In this document: positions 12,587 through 24,298 of the stretch, piece by piece
Layout of the letters: each line of letters begins with the position of its first letter
Position numbering within the stretch: the first letter of the stretch is position 1
Assembly (NCBI GenBank): GCA_018894105.1
Contig: CM032126.1
Span: forward strand, 10,009,001 to 10,073,000
DNA: 64,000 bases
Direction: 5' to 3'
Source of the DNA: Jacaranda mimosifolia
Lineage: Eukaryota > Streptophyta > Magnoliopsida > Lamiales > Bignoniaceae
Made by a program: the position numbers and the translations under genes
The notes under the pieces: model-generated
Seen by the model: the letters and a program-made list of their open reading frames with translations, nothing else
Told to the model about the DNA's origin: nothing
The model's database searches: none

Positions 12587-13294
12587 TGTTGGCATTGAAA
12601 TTTTATTTGAGATTAATTACCATTTGATAGCCCAATTAAATTAGCTATTAGATTGGGTCTCAAATTAAAGTCTATAACAAATTTGGGCTTTACACAACGG
12701 GCCAATCCAAGATAAATTATAAAATCTTATTTTATTTTGAATCAGCTAATTGGGCCTAACATATTTAAATATGGTCCATTAGCAAATTAAGCCCATCTTA
12801 AGTGGTATTCAAGCCCAAGGGGAGACTCAAGCTTCAAGTCATCAAACCTTATTTTGTGCCTATAAAAAGGGGTGCTGGGAGACATACCACATATCAAGAA
12901 ATACATCAACAAAATTCAGACATCAAGAAATTCAAGTATCAAGCTCTCAAGTCCGAGCTTTTGCCACGAAGAAGTGCTGCAACCACAAAGGTTCTACATC
13001 TTCTTCAAAAGCATTAAATTTTGGAGACCTTGAAATCAAGACAAATACTTGATTTCAAGGAAGTTGAAGTTCATGATTTCATCCACAAGGCTAGGAGGAA
13101 ATTACGCATCTGATTCAAGAACAAGCGTCAAGCCCTTGAATCAAATCTAAAGGAGAAGAATTAGAGGAATTAGTCTTCCATTATGGAGATACTTTCAGAG
13201 ATTGTAACCACCTTTCATTTTCAATAAATATTCAATTTGTCCATATTTTTCTTGTTTTGTAATTCTTTTTGCGGACTCGAAATTTGTGTGAACA
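12587..13294 (+). repeat. 5' LTR of the gypsy element
   Basis: 708 bp, TG...CA ends, matching 25813-26525 along its whole length. It holds a TATA box at 12861-12868, so U3 should lie to its left and R/U5 to its right. Confidence 0.93.
12861..12868 (+). promoter_or_regulatory. TATA box of the gypsy 5' LTR
   Basis: TATAAAAA inside CCTATAAAAAGGGG, the only strong TATA element in this LTR. The 3' LTR has TATAAAATT at the matching place. Confidence 0.6.
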
Positions 13295-13298
13295 AATT

Positions 13299-13318
13299 TT
13301 TGGCATGTCCAGTGGGAC
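13299..13318 (+). other. Candidate primer-binding site region
   Basis: The sequence a few bases after the 5' LTR contains GGCATGTCCAGTGGGAC, where minus-strand DNA synthesis should be primed. I could not assign it to a tRNA. Confidence 0.4.
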
Positions 13319-13380
13319 AATCTCTGCCTCTCATCTCTTTATCCTATATCAAAGTTCCAGTTGTCATTTCCAAACGCTCC

Positions 13381-15098
13381 ATGGCACCTAAGAAGAACCA
13401 AGTCGCCATTATGAATCAGAAAGACGTTATGGATATCATTACTATAGCTGGTTAATCCTCCACTGAGGGCAAGATCGTTGATACTACTCCATCAGATGGC
13501 TCGAACTTAGCAAGTCCTATGGAAATCAAGTCCAAATCATCTCTTTTTGCTACGTTGCTTGCAATAGTAACTGAAACAACTATAGTGGATGAACAACTTG
13601 CTCAGATGGCTCAAGCCATAGTTGACCTTCAAAAGATTGTGGAAGATAAAGACCTCCAAATTGCCCAATTGATGAACAAGTTGGAGCACTCAGATGCTAG
13701 AGAGTCTAGCCAGAATCGTTCATCCTCCTCAAATCATGTTGAAAATGAGAAACAAATGGATGATACGCCACCCAAGCAAGACTCAATGCAGAAATCTAAT
13801 CACTCTACGACATCTGTTGTTGTGTTGTCCGTGCAACAATTGCAAGAGATGATAACTAAGACTATCAGAGCACAATATGGTGGACCTTCGCAAAATTCAC
13901 TCGTGTACTCAAAACCATACACTAAGTGGGTTGACGTATTAAAGATGTCGATAGGTTACCAACTGCCGAAGCTCCAACAGTTTGATGGAAAAGGCAATCC
14001 AAAGCAGCATATTACTTACTTTGTGGAAACATGCAATAATGCATAAACTGATGGTGACCTTCTCGTAAAGCAGTTCGTGTGGTCACTCAAGGAAAGTGCA
14101 TTTGAGTGGTATGTTGATTTGGAGGCTGAGTCTATTAATAGTTGGGCAGAAATGGAGAGAGAATTTTTGAACCGTTTCTATAGCACTCATCGTACTGTGA
14201 GTATGATCGAGCTTACTAATGCAAAGCAGTGGAAGGACGAGCCAGTCATTGACTATATCAACTGTTGGGGTGCACTAAGCTTGAATTGCAAGGATAGATT
14301 ATTAGAAGTTTCAACAATATAGATGTGCATCCAGGGAATGCACTGGGGGCTTCTTTATATCCTTCAAGGAGTCAAGCCATGAAGTTTTAAGGAATTGGCC
14401 ACTCGTGCTTATGACATGGAGCTGAGCATTGCAAATTATAAACCTACTTTTTCAATGGATGATCAAAAGAAAGACAGAAAAGAATCGAAGAAGAATGAGA
14501 AGTTCACCAAGGCTTCTGTGAAAGAGTCCATGGCAATTAAAGCATCTCCTATCAAAATTTCTACAAGCAGCAATAGAGGAGAAAAACCCGATCAACTTGT
14601 AACAAATGAAAGGCATCGACCTACATTGAAAGAGTTACAAGAAAACGAGTACCCATTCCATGACTCTAATGTCTCGCAAATTTTTGATGAGTTATTGGTA
14701 AGAAAGATGATCGAGTTTCCTGAGCTGAAACGTCCTAATGAAGTTGGGAAGGTGAATGACCTAAAATACTGTAACTATCATTGAGTTGTTAGCCATCCTA
14801 TAGAAAAATGTTTTGTGGCGAAAGAGAAAATCATGGCATTGGCTAAAGATGAAAAAATCATCTTTGATACTGAAGATAGGGTGGATACAAATGTTGCTAG
14901 TATCGCAGCTGTTACAAATGCCACTTGTAGCCAGAAAAATGTTATTTCCCCGCTCATGGGGGCATCAAAGTTGCTTCAATTTGGAAGTATAGACCTAGTT
15001 CTGTTCGAAACTTTGTCCACTAATAAAAAAGAAAAGTTAGATACAAGTTCTGTTTCTAAAGGTGAAAATAAAGATGAGTGGATTCTTGTAACATGCTG
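13381..15098 (+). pseudogene. Gag of the gypsy element, five in-frame stops
   Basis: One continuous reading frame from ATG at 13381 to about 15098, broken only by stops at 13453-13455, 14044-14046, 14320-14322, 14380-14382 and 14782-14784; no frameshift is needed. It has an N-terminal helical region, then a retrotransposon-gag core (FEWYVDLEAESINSW, then EREFLNRFY), then a Lys-rich region and a zinc-knuckle-like CNYH...SHPIEKC motif near 14770-14810, typical of this plant gypsy group. All five stops are TAA, TAG or TGA codons that C-to-T change makes from CAA, CAG or CGA. The product would package element RNA if intact. Confidence 0.85.
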
Positions 15099-15308
15099 AT
15101 GAAGGCAAAGGCAATGTATTCACCAGCTTCATCCATCATTCTTAAAGAGACAACATCTCAACAGATGCGACATTCACGGTGGGACATCTCAACATCTCAC
15201 CAATTTCTCTCAACCAAAGTTAACGAGAGATATGAAAGCTTCTCGTGTTAAGCTGAGAAAATTGAGAAGAAGTCATTAGGAACCTATTACTCTAGGAGAC
15301 TTTTTTTT

Positions 15309-16511
15309 ATGAGATTTTTTGAGCAAAAGGTCAAGATGGCATTTATTGTATCTAGTGAAGTGGAGAGCCAAAATTCTACTTTTTGTTGTGTGGTCATTAC
15401 ATTTACATATGAAGATTTGTTGCTGGGATCAAAGCCCCATAATCGGCTGGTTTTTATTTCTGGATCTATGCAAGATCAGAAAGTTAACCGTATGTTTATT
15501 GATGGGGGGCCAGCAGTTAACATCATGCCAAAGTCTACTATAAAACAATTAGGGATCACAGTTAAGGACTTATCTCGCAGTCGCTTGACCATTCAAGGTT
15601 TCAACCAAGGAGGCCGACGAATCATTGGAATGATCCGCCTAAATCTTACTACTGGAGAATTAAAAGTGGATACTTTATTTCATGTCATCGATGCAAGGAC
15701 TTCTTACAACTTGCTACTAGGAAGACCATGGCTTCATGAAAATGGAGTGGTTCCATCTACCATTCACCAATGCTTCAAATATTCGAGGATTGGTGAGATA
15801 ATGAAGGTTGATGCTGATACAAGACCATTTATTGAGGTAGAATCATACTTTGTCGATGCCAAATTGTATCTAGACTCGAGCTCAGTGAAGGAAACATTGC
15901 CTTCAAAGTCTCCCGTCAATCATCCTATCAAGGGGGAGCATGTTGAACCTATAACTCTGGGGCCCTATATTGAAAAGTCCAAGAAGTTGGTTGCTGCTGA
16001 AATTTGGACAAGTAAAGTTGTCGAATATGAAGGGATGACCAATTTACCAATATTTTGGTATACCCTTCGATCACGTCAAAAGAAAAGACAAAAGTTACCT
16101 GAAATGTACATTGCATCACTGCACAATAAAAAAGAACAAATAAAGGGGGTAGGATCTGATGACCGTGAAATTATGAGAGATGAGTTAATTATGCCCATCA
16201 TCAGTTTGAACTCAAATGCCTCAGCTGAATTTTCTTCTAGAGGGACTTAACATCAAAAGTTTCATGGGATGTTTGATCCAAAAGCCTACAACCTCTTGGC
16301 TAAGTCTGTATATGACTTTTCCAATCCGTCTGAGTTAGAGGAGTTGAAACCTGAGTTGACAGGAGAAAAAGTCCATGGCTTCAGCAAGGCACAACAAAAA
16401 TTACAAAGCCAAGGGCTTCATGTTGATCAGCCAAGGATCGGCTTGGGATTTGCGCCAAGTGAGCCAATCAGAATATGTGTGGAGAAGAAAGATAAATGCT
16501 TCAATGTCTAA
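15309..16511 (+). pseudogene. Aspartic protease region of gypsy pol
   Basis: The frame 15309-16250 and its continuation 16269-16511 show a retropepsin-like domain: the flap-side motif FIDGGPAVNIMP near 15497-15530 followed by LLLGRPWLHE near 15712-15738. The active-site D-[ST]-G triad reads D-G-G. The LLGRPWLH block and following spacer are common in Tat/Athila-type gypsy pol. A stop at 16248-16250 breaks the frame, and 16512-17130 is a degraded spacer without readable domain. Confidence 0.8.
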
Positions 16512-17149
16512 TATATTGCAGCTGAAAAATATGGAAATAATGGAAGTCAAAAGTCAAGTGATCGTCGCATCTCTGTGCTCGATCGGCTAAGCACTCACAC
16601 CAGCCGTCCATTTGTCTTTGATAGATTTAGTCAGAATCCATCGATTTGTAAAGGGCCTACTACAAGTTGTCATCCATAAGGTTCGATCTTCAATTGACTT
16701 AGAAGTAATTCTGTAGACAAATCAAGGAAAAGAACTCACTGTGATGAGACCAACATGATGGAGTTAAAAACTGAAGGCCAGACTATTTGCTTATCTCAAC
16801 CCGGGGTGAAGCCAAATCCTAGATCCTAATCATCAATATGGATTGACCGGTGAAGGTGATGTGACGAACCATGAGACGTTCATCTGATGAAGATGGTGGA
16901 CACAGGGATGAAGTGGAGATTACTATAAGCTCTAACTACACAAGTGTTATAGAGGAGCCAAGCTTTCAGTAACTTAGAGAGTTTGATAGATTGATTATGG
17001 GTGGCATTGTGTAAAATATAAATTATCATGAGTGGAGAACAACACTCGTCCACATTGTGAAAGCAAATAGAGTTATATAATGGAGGGTCGTATTTCGAAC
17101 TGTAGAGGTTGTAGATACTATACAATCTAATGATGAAGAAGATAATGAG

Positions 17150-19560
17150 TTGCACTCATGTCATCATGTTGTGGTTAATGAAGATTCTGACTCAGACATC
17201 TCTGAAGATGATATTCAAGAAGCCCCTCCACAACTTGAAGATGGTGGACATGCAACTGTCAATGAGCTTAAAGAATTTAATCTTGGCACAACAGAAAACC
17301 CACATCCTATATTTGTAAGTTCTCTATTGAGTCTTGAAGAGGAAGAACAATACTTCAAAACCTTGAGAGAGTGTAGAGATGTTTTCGCTTGGACATATAA
17401 AGAGATGCTGGGATTGGACCCCAAAGTTGTAATTCATCACCTTGGCATAAGGCATAGAGTACACCCAGTAAAGTAATCACAACGAATTCTTCGCCCAGAG
17501 CTTGTCCCTCAAATTGAAGCTGAAGTAAACAAACTCATTGATGCTGGGTTTATCAAAGAAGTCAAGTATCCAATGTGGATATCTAACATCGTACCTGTTA
17601 AGAAGAAAATGGCCAAATACATATTTGTGTTAACTTTTGAGACTTAAATAAAGTATTCCCAAAAGATGATTTTTTGTTGCCTATCATCAAGCTTATGGTC
17701 GATGCAACCCTTGGTCATGAAGCTTTATCCTTTGTGGATGAGTCTTCTGGTTATAACCAAATCAGGATGTTACCCCAAGATGAGGATGGTACAATTTTTC
17801 GCACTCCAAAGGGAATCTATTGTTATAAAGTAATGCCTTTTGGGTTCAAGAATGCTGGTGCCACTTACCAATGTGCTATGTAGAACATATTCGATGACAT
17901 GCTGCACAAAAGCGTTGAATGCTATGTGGATGATTTGATTGTCAAAAGTAGAAAAAGAAGTGATCACTTGGCAGATCTTCAAGTCATGTTTGATTGGTAG
18001 AAAATATAACTTGAAGATGAATCCCCTTAAAGGTGCATTTGGTGTTACATCAGGCAAGTTTCTCGACTTTGCAGTCTGTCATCGAGGCATTAAGGTATAT
18101 CCTACAAAGATAGATGCTATCTAAAATATGCCTACGCCAAGGAACTTAAAGGAACTACGGAGCTTGCAAGGTAGTCTTACATTCATAAAAAGGTTCATAT
18201 CAAACCTTGCTGGAAAGTACCAACCATTTAATCATCTTATGAAGAAAGATGCCCCTTTCAGATGGGATGAAGGATGCCAGAATACTTTTGAAAGTATAAA
18301 GAAGCACTTCTTAAATCCATTGGTGTTGGGAGCTCCTATACCTGGAAGACCGCTTATATTATATATTGCAGCACAAAAGAGGTCAATTGGCATTCTTATG
18401 GCCCAAAAAAATGAAGAGGGTAAAGAAAATGTATGCATGGCAACGGGGCGGGTTTGGCTTGCCCCATACCCCGCCCCGCCCCACCCCAAAAAGGCCCCAC
18501 CCTACCTCACCCCGCCTAGTCTCGTCCCGAAAAGAATTAGAAAAATTAGAATAAACTAATGAAAGCATCAAATCAGAACCACTTGATAGCAATTAAAATT
18601 CAAATTTTAGGTACAAAAATGAAAAATCTATGCAAACAAGATAAGTTTCTAGAAGCAAAATAGGAGATAAGAATAGAATTAAAGTAATAATCAACACAAC
18701 ATCCAAATTTTTATACATTGAAACAAAAAAACTCAAAAGTTTTAAGTTCAACAAATTTCTACCATACCTCGCCTGATACCCGTGGGAAATGAACAGTGGG
18801 TGGGAATGAAAAAAAAAAAACTAATGTAAAGTGGAAGTGTGGAATCGTAAACTATTTGGTTTGGACATTATTTTTAATTAGAAAATATAAAATAATTTAT
18901 ATATAATATATTTATTGTTATATATATAATATTATTTATTATTATATATATTATATATACATAATATAAAAATATAATTTTTATATTATTCGGGGTGGCA
19001 GGGCGGGTTTGGGATGGGGTCAGTAAACCCCATACCACGCCCCAAATAATTCGGGTTAGAAAAGTCACGCCCCATACCCTGTTAAGTTGCCCCAAACCCA
19101 TCCCATTCGGGACGAGTTGAGCTTGGGTTCGGGTTTTGCCCCGCCCCATTGCCATCCCTAAGAAAAGGCACTAATTACCTAAGTAGATCCATGACTGGAA
19201 ATGAACTGGAATATTCCCCTATTGAGAAGATCTGCTTAACATTATTCCACGCCATTAAGAAGCTGAAGCACTATTTTGAAGCATACTCCATACGACTCAT
19301 CTCTCGTGCTGATTCGGTCAAGTTTGTTATAACAAGACCTATGCTCTCTGGGAGATAGGCAAAGTAGTCTGTCATATTCAACCAATAGGAGATAATCTAT
19401 GTGCCACAAAAAGCTGTTAAAGGATAAGCTTTTGTTAATTTCCTGGCTGATCATCCTATCCTTACAGATTATTTGAAGCAAGGAAATTTTCCAAATGATC
19501 CTTACCATAAGACGGAAGTACCAAGGAGATCATCTCGTTTTATCATGTACTGCATCATCG
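17150..19560 (+). pseudogene. Reverse transcriptase and RNase H region of gypsy pol
   Basis: RT blocks are clear: SGYNQIRMLPQDED, then TPKGIYCYKVMPFGFKNAGA, and the catalytic YVDD box at 17923-17934. It is followed by the thumb/connection region (NLKELRSLQG, then KRFISNLAGK). RNase H begins near 18340 and is cut by a MITE at 18432-19160, resuming with YLSRSMTGNELEYSP. A further RNase H-like segment (FLADHPI near 19440) matches the second RNase H domain of Tat-type elements. Breaks: a stop at 17881-17883, a frame change near 18000, a stop at 18121-18123, the MITE, and another frame change after it. Confidence 0.86.
18432..19160. mobile_element. hAT-type MITE, 729 bp, inside gypsy RNase H
   Basis: The right end reads inward TAGGGATGGCAATGGGGCGG; the left end is a slightly decayed copy (TATGCATGGCAACGGGGCGG). 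It is flanked by 8-bp near-repeats AGAAAATG (18424-18431) and AGAAAAGG (19161-19168), the target length of hAT elements. Subterminal parts are crowded with GGGGCGGG/CCCGCCCC, while the middle is extremely AT-rich. There is no transposase gene. Removing it rejoins the two RNase H halves, apart from a separate 1-nt shift. Confidence 0.85.
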
Positions 19561-19599
19561 ATTTTTTGAAGGTAACTACCGATGTTGCTCAAGCGGCAA

Positions 19600-20530
19600 A
19601 GAAGCAATGGAAGCCATGATTGAAGCACATATCCTAAGCTCCATTTTTGGATCAGAAGGATGGGTTACTATTGGTCGACGATGGTCAAAGATTGTTTGGA
19701 ATATGCAAAGAGGTGTGAAGCTTGCCAACTATATGCAAATTTCATACACTAGCCTCCGGAGCTTCTACATCCTACTGTTGCTTCATGGTCGTTTGACACT
19801 TGGGGACTATTACTCCGAAGTCATCTGTTAGTCATGCTTATATATTGGCAGCTACTAATTACTTCTCCAAATGGGCGGAGGCGATCCCTTTTAAAGAGGT
19901 AAAAAAGGAAATAGTAGTTGAGTTCATCCATTCGAACCTTATTTTTTGATATGGGATACCTCGCTACATTATCACTGACAGTGGGAAGCCATTCTATAAC
20001 AAATTGATGGATAAGTTATGTGCAAAGTTTGGTTTCAAGCAGCATGACTCCTTGATGTACAATACAACAACAAATAGTTTGGATGAAGCATTCAATAAGA
20101 CCCTATGCAACCTCCTGAAAAAGGTGGTGTCGAAGTCAAAAAGGGACTAGCATGAGAAAGTTTGAAAAGCACTATGGGCATATAGAACGACACACCGAAC
20201 CGCTACTCAAGCTACTCCATATTCTTTGGTGTACGGAGTTGAAGCTGTTCTTTCCCTTGAAAGTCAAATACCTTTACTCTGTATCATAATTCAAAAAGGA
20301 CTCACCATCGAAGATAATGCTCGCCTTAGACTTGAAGAATTAGAAGCATTGGATGAGAAAAAGCTTGAAGCTCAACAGCAACTTGAGTGCTACCAAGCTC
20401 GCATAACGGAGCATTCAACAAAAAAGTCCGCCCTCGATCATTTCAAGTTGGGGATCTAGTTTTAGCAATGAGGAGGCCAATTACCATCACCTAGAGAATG
20501 GGAAACAAGTTTATATCGAAGTGAGATGGC
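19600..20530 (+). pseudogene. Integrase region of gypsy pol
   Basis: Integrase core motifs can be read in pieces: NYFSKWAEAIPFKEVKKE near 19855-19910, IPRYIITDSGKPF with a catalytic Asp near 19955-20000, LDEAFNKTLCNLLKKV with the catalytic Glu near 20080-20125, and ALWAYRTTHRTATQATPY leading to LVYGVEAV near 20165-20245. The C-terminal part (RLRLEELEALDEKKLEAQQ) is typical of plant Tat/Athila integrases. Stops and frame changes split it, and the zinc-binding N-terminus is poorly preserved. Confidence 0.85.
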
Positions 20531-21217
20531 CCTTATGTGGTGAAATAAGCTTACATAAATTGTGCCTATAAGTTGGTGGATAAAGATGGATTGCGTATTG
20601 GACCCATAAATGGCAAGTTTTTGAAGCGCTATTATCCATGAAGAAGCATGCTCCTTGACGCACGAGCCTAAACTACATGTCACTCCTGACCAGCATGAGT
20701 GTAAACTGTGTACGGTACCCACCAATGCTAGTGCATGTGGATAAACTGCTAACCTACTCCACTGAAAGTATTTCGTGTGGCTAAAATGTAGAAATACTTG
20801 ACCTCATCCAGGGTGGCTAAGCTATGGATACTCTTGGCCCACATGAGTATAAACTGTGTACGACCCCCCCTCAAAACAAAAAAATTCTTTGAACTACGTG
20901 ATAACTTGATCCCTTTGATGGGGTACGTAGGCAGCTTAGAATTTAGTTTCTAAGTTCAGTCACGTCTTTAAATAAGTTTGGTTTGTCTTAATAATAGCTA
21001 ATTCGTTTGTAAGTTTGAGCGAGTTTATAATTATTCAATCATTAAAAGCATGTGGTTGATCTTTGCTTAGTAGGTGTTAATGAGAAAAGTGCAGAAAATA
21101 GAGCATTAAAAAAAGGAAAGCAAAAGATTGATGAAAAGAAAATAACTTTTATTGCATATGAATGTTCTTTTACATCAATTAAAAAAAAAAAGGAAAGAAT
21201 GCTAAGAAGTTAAATGC

Positions 21218-24200
21218 TCAAGCAAACAAGTCAAAGACGGCTAAATCATGGCGAGATTCTTCAAGCAATGCCTCCATCATCTTCAAGGCTTCAACCTCTT
21301 TGTCAGTCAAAAATGGAGTGCTCTCGAGCTTCAAGACTTCTTCTCTTTTGGTGGCTATTTCTTTTTTAATGGTGGATAGATTTTCTTCAGCTTTATGGAG
21401 TGACAAGCTTGTCAGCTCTTCTTTGTTGTTCAACTCGGCAAGTCTCATCTTCAATTCTTCTTGTTACTTGGCGATTTGGAGAAGTTTTGCTTTCAGCTTT
21501 CCATCTCCTCAACTCATTCAATTTATGTTGCCTCAACTTTAGAAAGATCTTGTTGTGCAAGAAGAAGTGCTTTCTCATGAGCCTCTTGAGTCTCTTTCTG
21601 AATAGAGTCCAATTTCACCTTTGTGTAGGTTGAAGCATCCTCAAATAAATACTTTAGCTGACTCTCCAAAGATGATGTATCTCTCATATATGTCCTCATC
21701 TCTACAATCAGATCATCAATTGCTGGCTTTACCTCTAAAAGTTGTTCAAATGGAGTCCTCATAACCTTTTGGCATATTCATTCCCAATAAAATTTGATCA
21801 GCATCTGCTCAGCTTCAGTTTTTATAACTCGAGGATAAAATTCAGAAATTTCAGCACGTAGGAGTGGCCAGGATGAAGCTTCAAATGTCTTCTTGGGTTC
21901 CTTAAGCACATTTTCCTCAACACGAAACTTCTCTGCAATAAAAAAAATAAGCAATATCATTTTGCATAATTACAAAGGATCTCAATTTCATAACTTCACA
22001 AAGAGAAGGGTGTGATGATTGATGCATTATTACCGAAAGGATGAGAAGTAATGTCCTCTCCACATAAGCCAAAAGGATCGAACCCATTTATTAAGCCCAT
22101 ATTGCCTTCAGAAGTGATAGGAATTCCTTTCTCAATGTCTGCAAGTTGAAAGAAAAATAAAAAAGATATAAGATGGGTAAAAGAGAACAATAATATAACT
22201 GAATAAAATAATGATAATGATTGTGTGTGCATATTTTGCTAATTCCTCTAAAGGCAATGAAAAACTCGGAGCATCTGCAAAAAATGTTGAATTCACACTA
22301 ATATTGTTTAAGTTAATAACCTTCGATCTTCTCTAAACTGGTATTGCTTGCTGGACTCATCATTAGAGAGTGAGAAGGCAAAAATACTTCATTTCCTTTA
22401 GTTGGACTAGCTGTAGGGGCAAACTAGGCAGTCGGGTCCGCAAGGAGAGTTCGTTGCCTTTTAGAAGGCACCTTTGCTGGTTCTATGCCAATACTCGAAT
22501 CTCGAGGAAATGAGACAACTTTGTCATCCTTGGAACCCTGTCTTGAAGTCCTTTGAGATCTCTTGAGATTTAAATCTACTGGTTGATTAAGTTTGAGAAT
22601 GATTTTTATGTTTCTTCCTGAATAAGCCTTCGATGTTCAGCCCACCAATCTGCATATTTTTTCGTGACTAAAGGTAATGAGGAAGCACTGCTTGGTATGA
22701 TTAGCTTGGAGGATGTACCCAACAAAGTGCAAGATTGCCAAAGTTGAATGAGTTCAACTAACTCACAAGTAAGAATCTTCTTCTTTAGGTGGCTAGGAAT
22801 ATCTTGACAAAAACCATGTCGTTGGCTTAATCGATGGGGACTATAAGCGTTAATAATATGTATTGCCCCGCTCCGAAATGTCAAGTAGCTAGACCGCAAA
22901 GCCACAAAAAGATCTTTGTAGGTATTGGATATGCCTGCATCATCTGTCACTAAAGTTTGCCCTTGTGTGCACAAGTTTTGAAGCCTTGAAGAATTAATGC
23001 TGTGGAATAATTCTTGTGCCTTGGCAAGTTCAAAATGTTTAGTCATATTCTCTCTTGCATATTTCACCATCTGAGCTCCAACTGATTCAACTTTGGATAA
23101 AAATGTGTTTGGAGATATTGCCCAATCCAACTGTATACATAATGAATAAGGAAGATGACGGTGGACTCGTTCAAACTCCTTGAGGTAGATATCTCTCTCA
23201 AACTATGATAGATGCTTGCCAATATAGGAACTACTAGAGAAAAACAATCGCCACGAGCCATTTTACTTGCAACTTTGAAAATAGAAGCACGTACTTTATC
23301 AACTTTGCAATATGGTAAAGCAAAGCTGCACAATCAACACAAAAGAAAAGCAGCCAAATAAGTCTCGCCCTTGATTTCCTCTTTGATCTCCAACTGTAGA
23401 AATGGCTCATCATACTCCTTAGTGCGTGATAGAATAGATGTGTTGATGTTTCCACTAGTGTTGCGAGATAATTTTGGTTTAACGAGTCTCTTTTGGGAAG
23501 ATCTTAAAGAAGGTTGGGTATATCTGGTCTAGCCTCTGAATTAAAATCCAATCTAGTTAGAAATAGACACGTCATTGGGATCTTTCAGACGTATGTGATA
23601 TGCTGCAAATAAATACTTACAGCTTCATGGCAGAAAAGGTTGACACGTATCTTCACCGAACAGCTCTTTGGCAGACGGGATAACTTCATCATAGAAATCC
23701 CTACGTATCGGCTATCCGCAAGGTCCACAAAGATCCCATAAAGAAACTGATAGTTCTCTAATGGCAGTATGCAGCGTGTTCACAAAAGGGCACCATAACT
23801 TAAGAAATGATTGAAGGACATTCTTGTTGCAAACGTACGTGAAAAGATAGGCATAAATAGCTGCATAGATCTTAGATCAACGAAGAGTGTTTGCATGATG
23901 GCCCAGCACATCTCCTGACCACTCCCAATAGCTGGTGTGAAAGGATACCTCATCGAACTTGGATAATAGAATTCTACATGAGCCTTTTTTGATATTGAGA
24001 TGGTGGTTTGGAAGTGAGAACTCTGCATGCGTGGCTCCGATGTCGTGAAGTAATGATTTCAGTAGTAAGACCTTAAAACAAACAGAGAACTTGGAATGCT
24101 GAGCAATTATCTCTTTGGTTGTCTCCTCAGACCATTCAGGAACATGCATGGAGTAGTTTGATCGGGTTTTAAAGGTTAGGCATCTACGATAGGTTTATAC

Positions 24201-24298
24201 ACGCTCAAAATAGTGCCTTTGACTTTGGAGGAGTCTTTATCACCTCGAACCACGATGCATGGAGTTGGTTCACTACAATCCTTGATATCTACCTTCAT
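21218..24298 (-). pseudogene. Antisense plant-mobile-domain (PMD) gene of the gypsy element
   Basis: It runs against the element, between pol and the 3' LTR, from ATG at 24296-24298. The first part (MKVDIKDCSEPTPC...) leads into blocks typical of the plant mobile domain: WSGDVLGHHANTLR near 23877, SKIYAAIYAYLFTY, FVNTLHTAIRELSVSLWDL, KVASKMARGDCFSLVVP (23220-23270), SPHRLSQRHGFCQDIP (22790-22840) and KYADWWAEHR near 22640. The 3' part (21218-21960) is rich in heptad-like Leu/Glu/Lys and predicts coiled coil. Canonical acceptor and donor sequences on the minus strand bound an exon-like segment 22032-22138 and start another at 21932, so the gene seems to have contained introns. Several stops and frame changes break it. 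PMD proteins are linked to silencing in Arabidopsis (MAIN, MAIL1) and occur in gypsy and Mutator-like elements; their role there is uncertain. Confidence 0.8.

Noticed and set aside
18232..19155. Minus- and plus-strand ORFs rich in Gly, Pro and Arg
   Set aside because: Produced by the GC-rich subterminal repeats of the MITE and by the antisense of RNase H.
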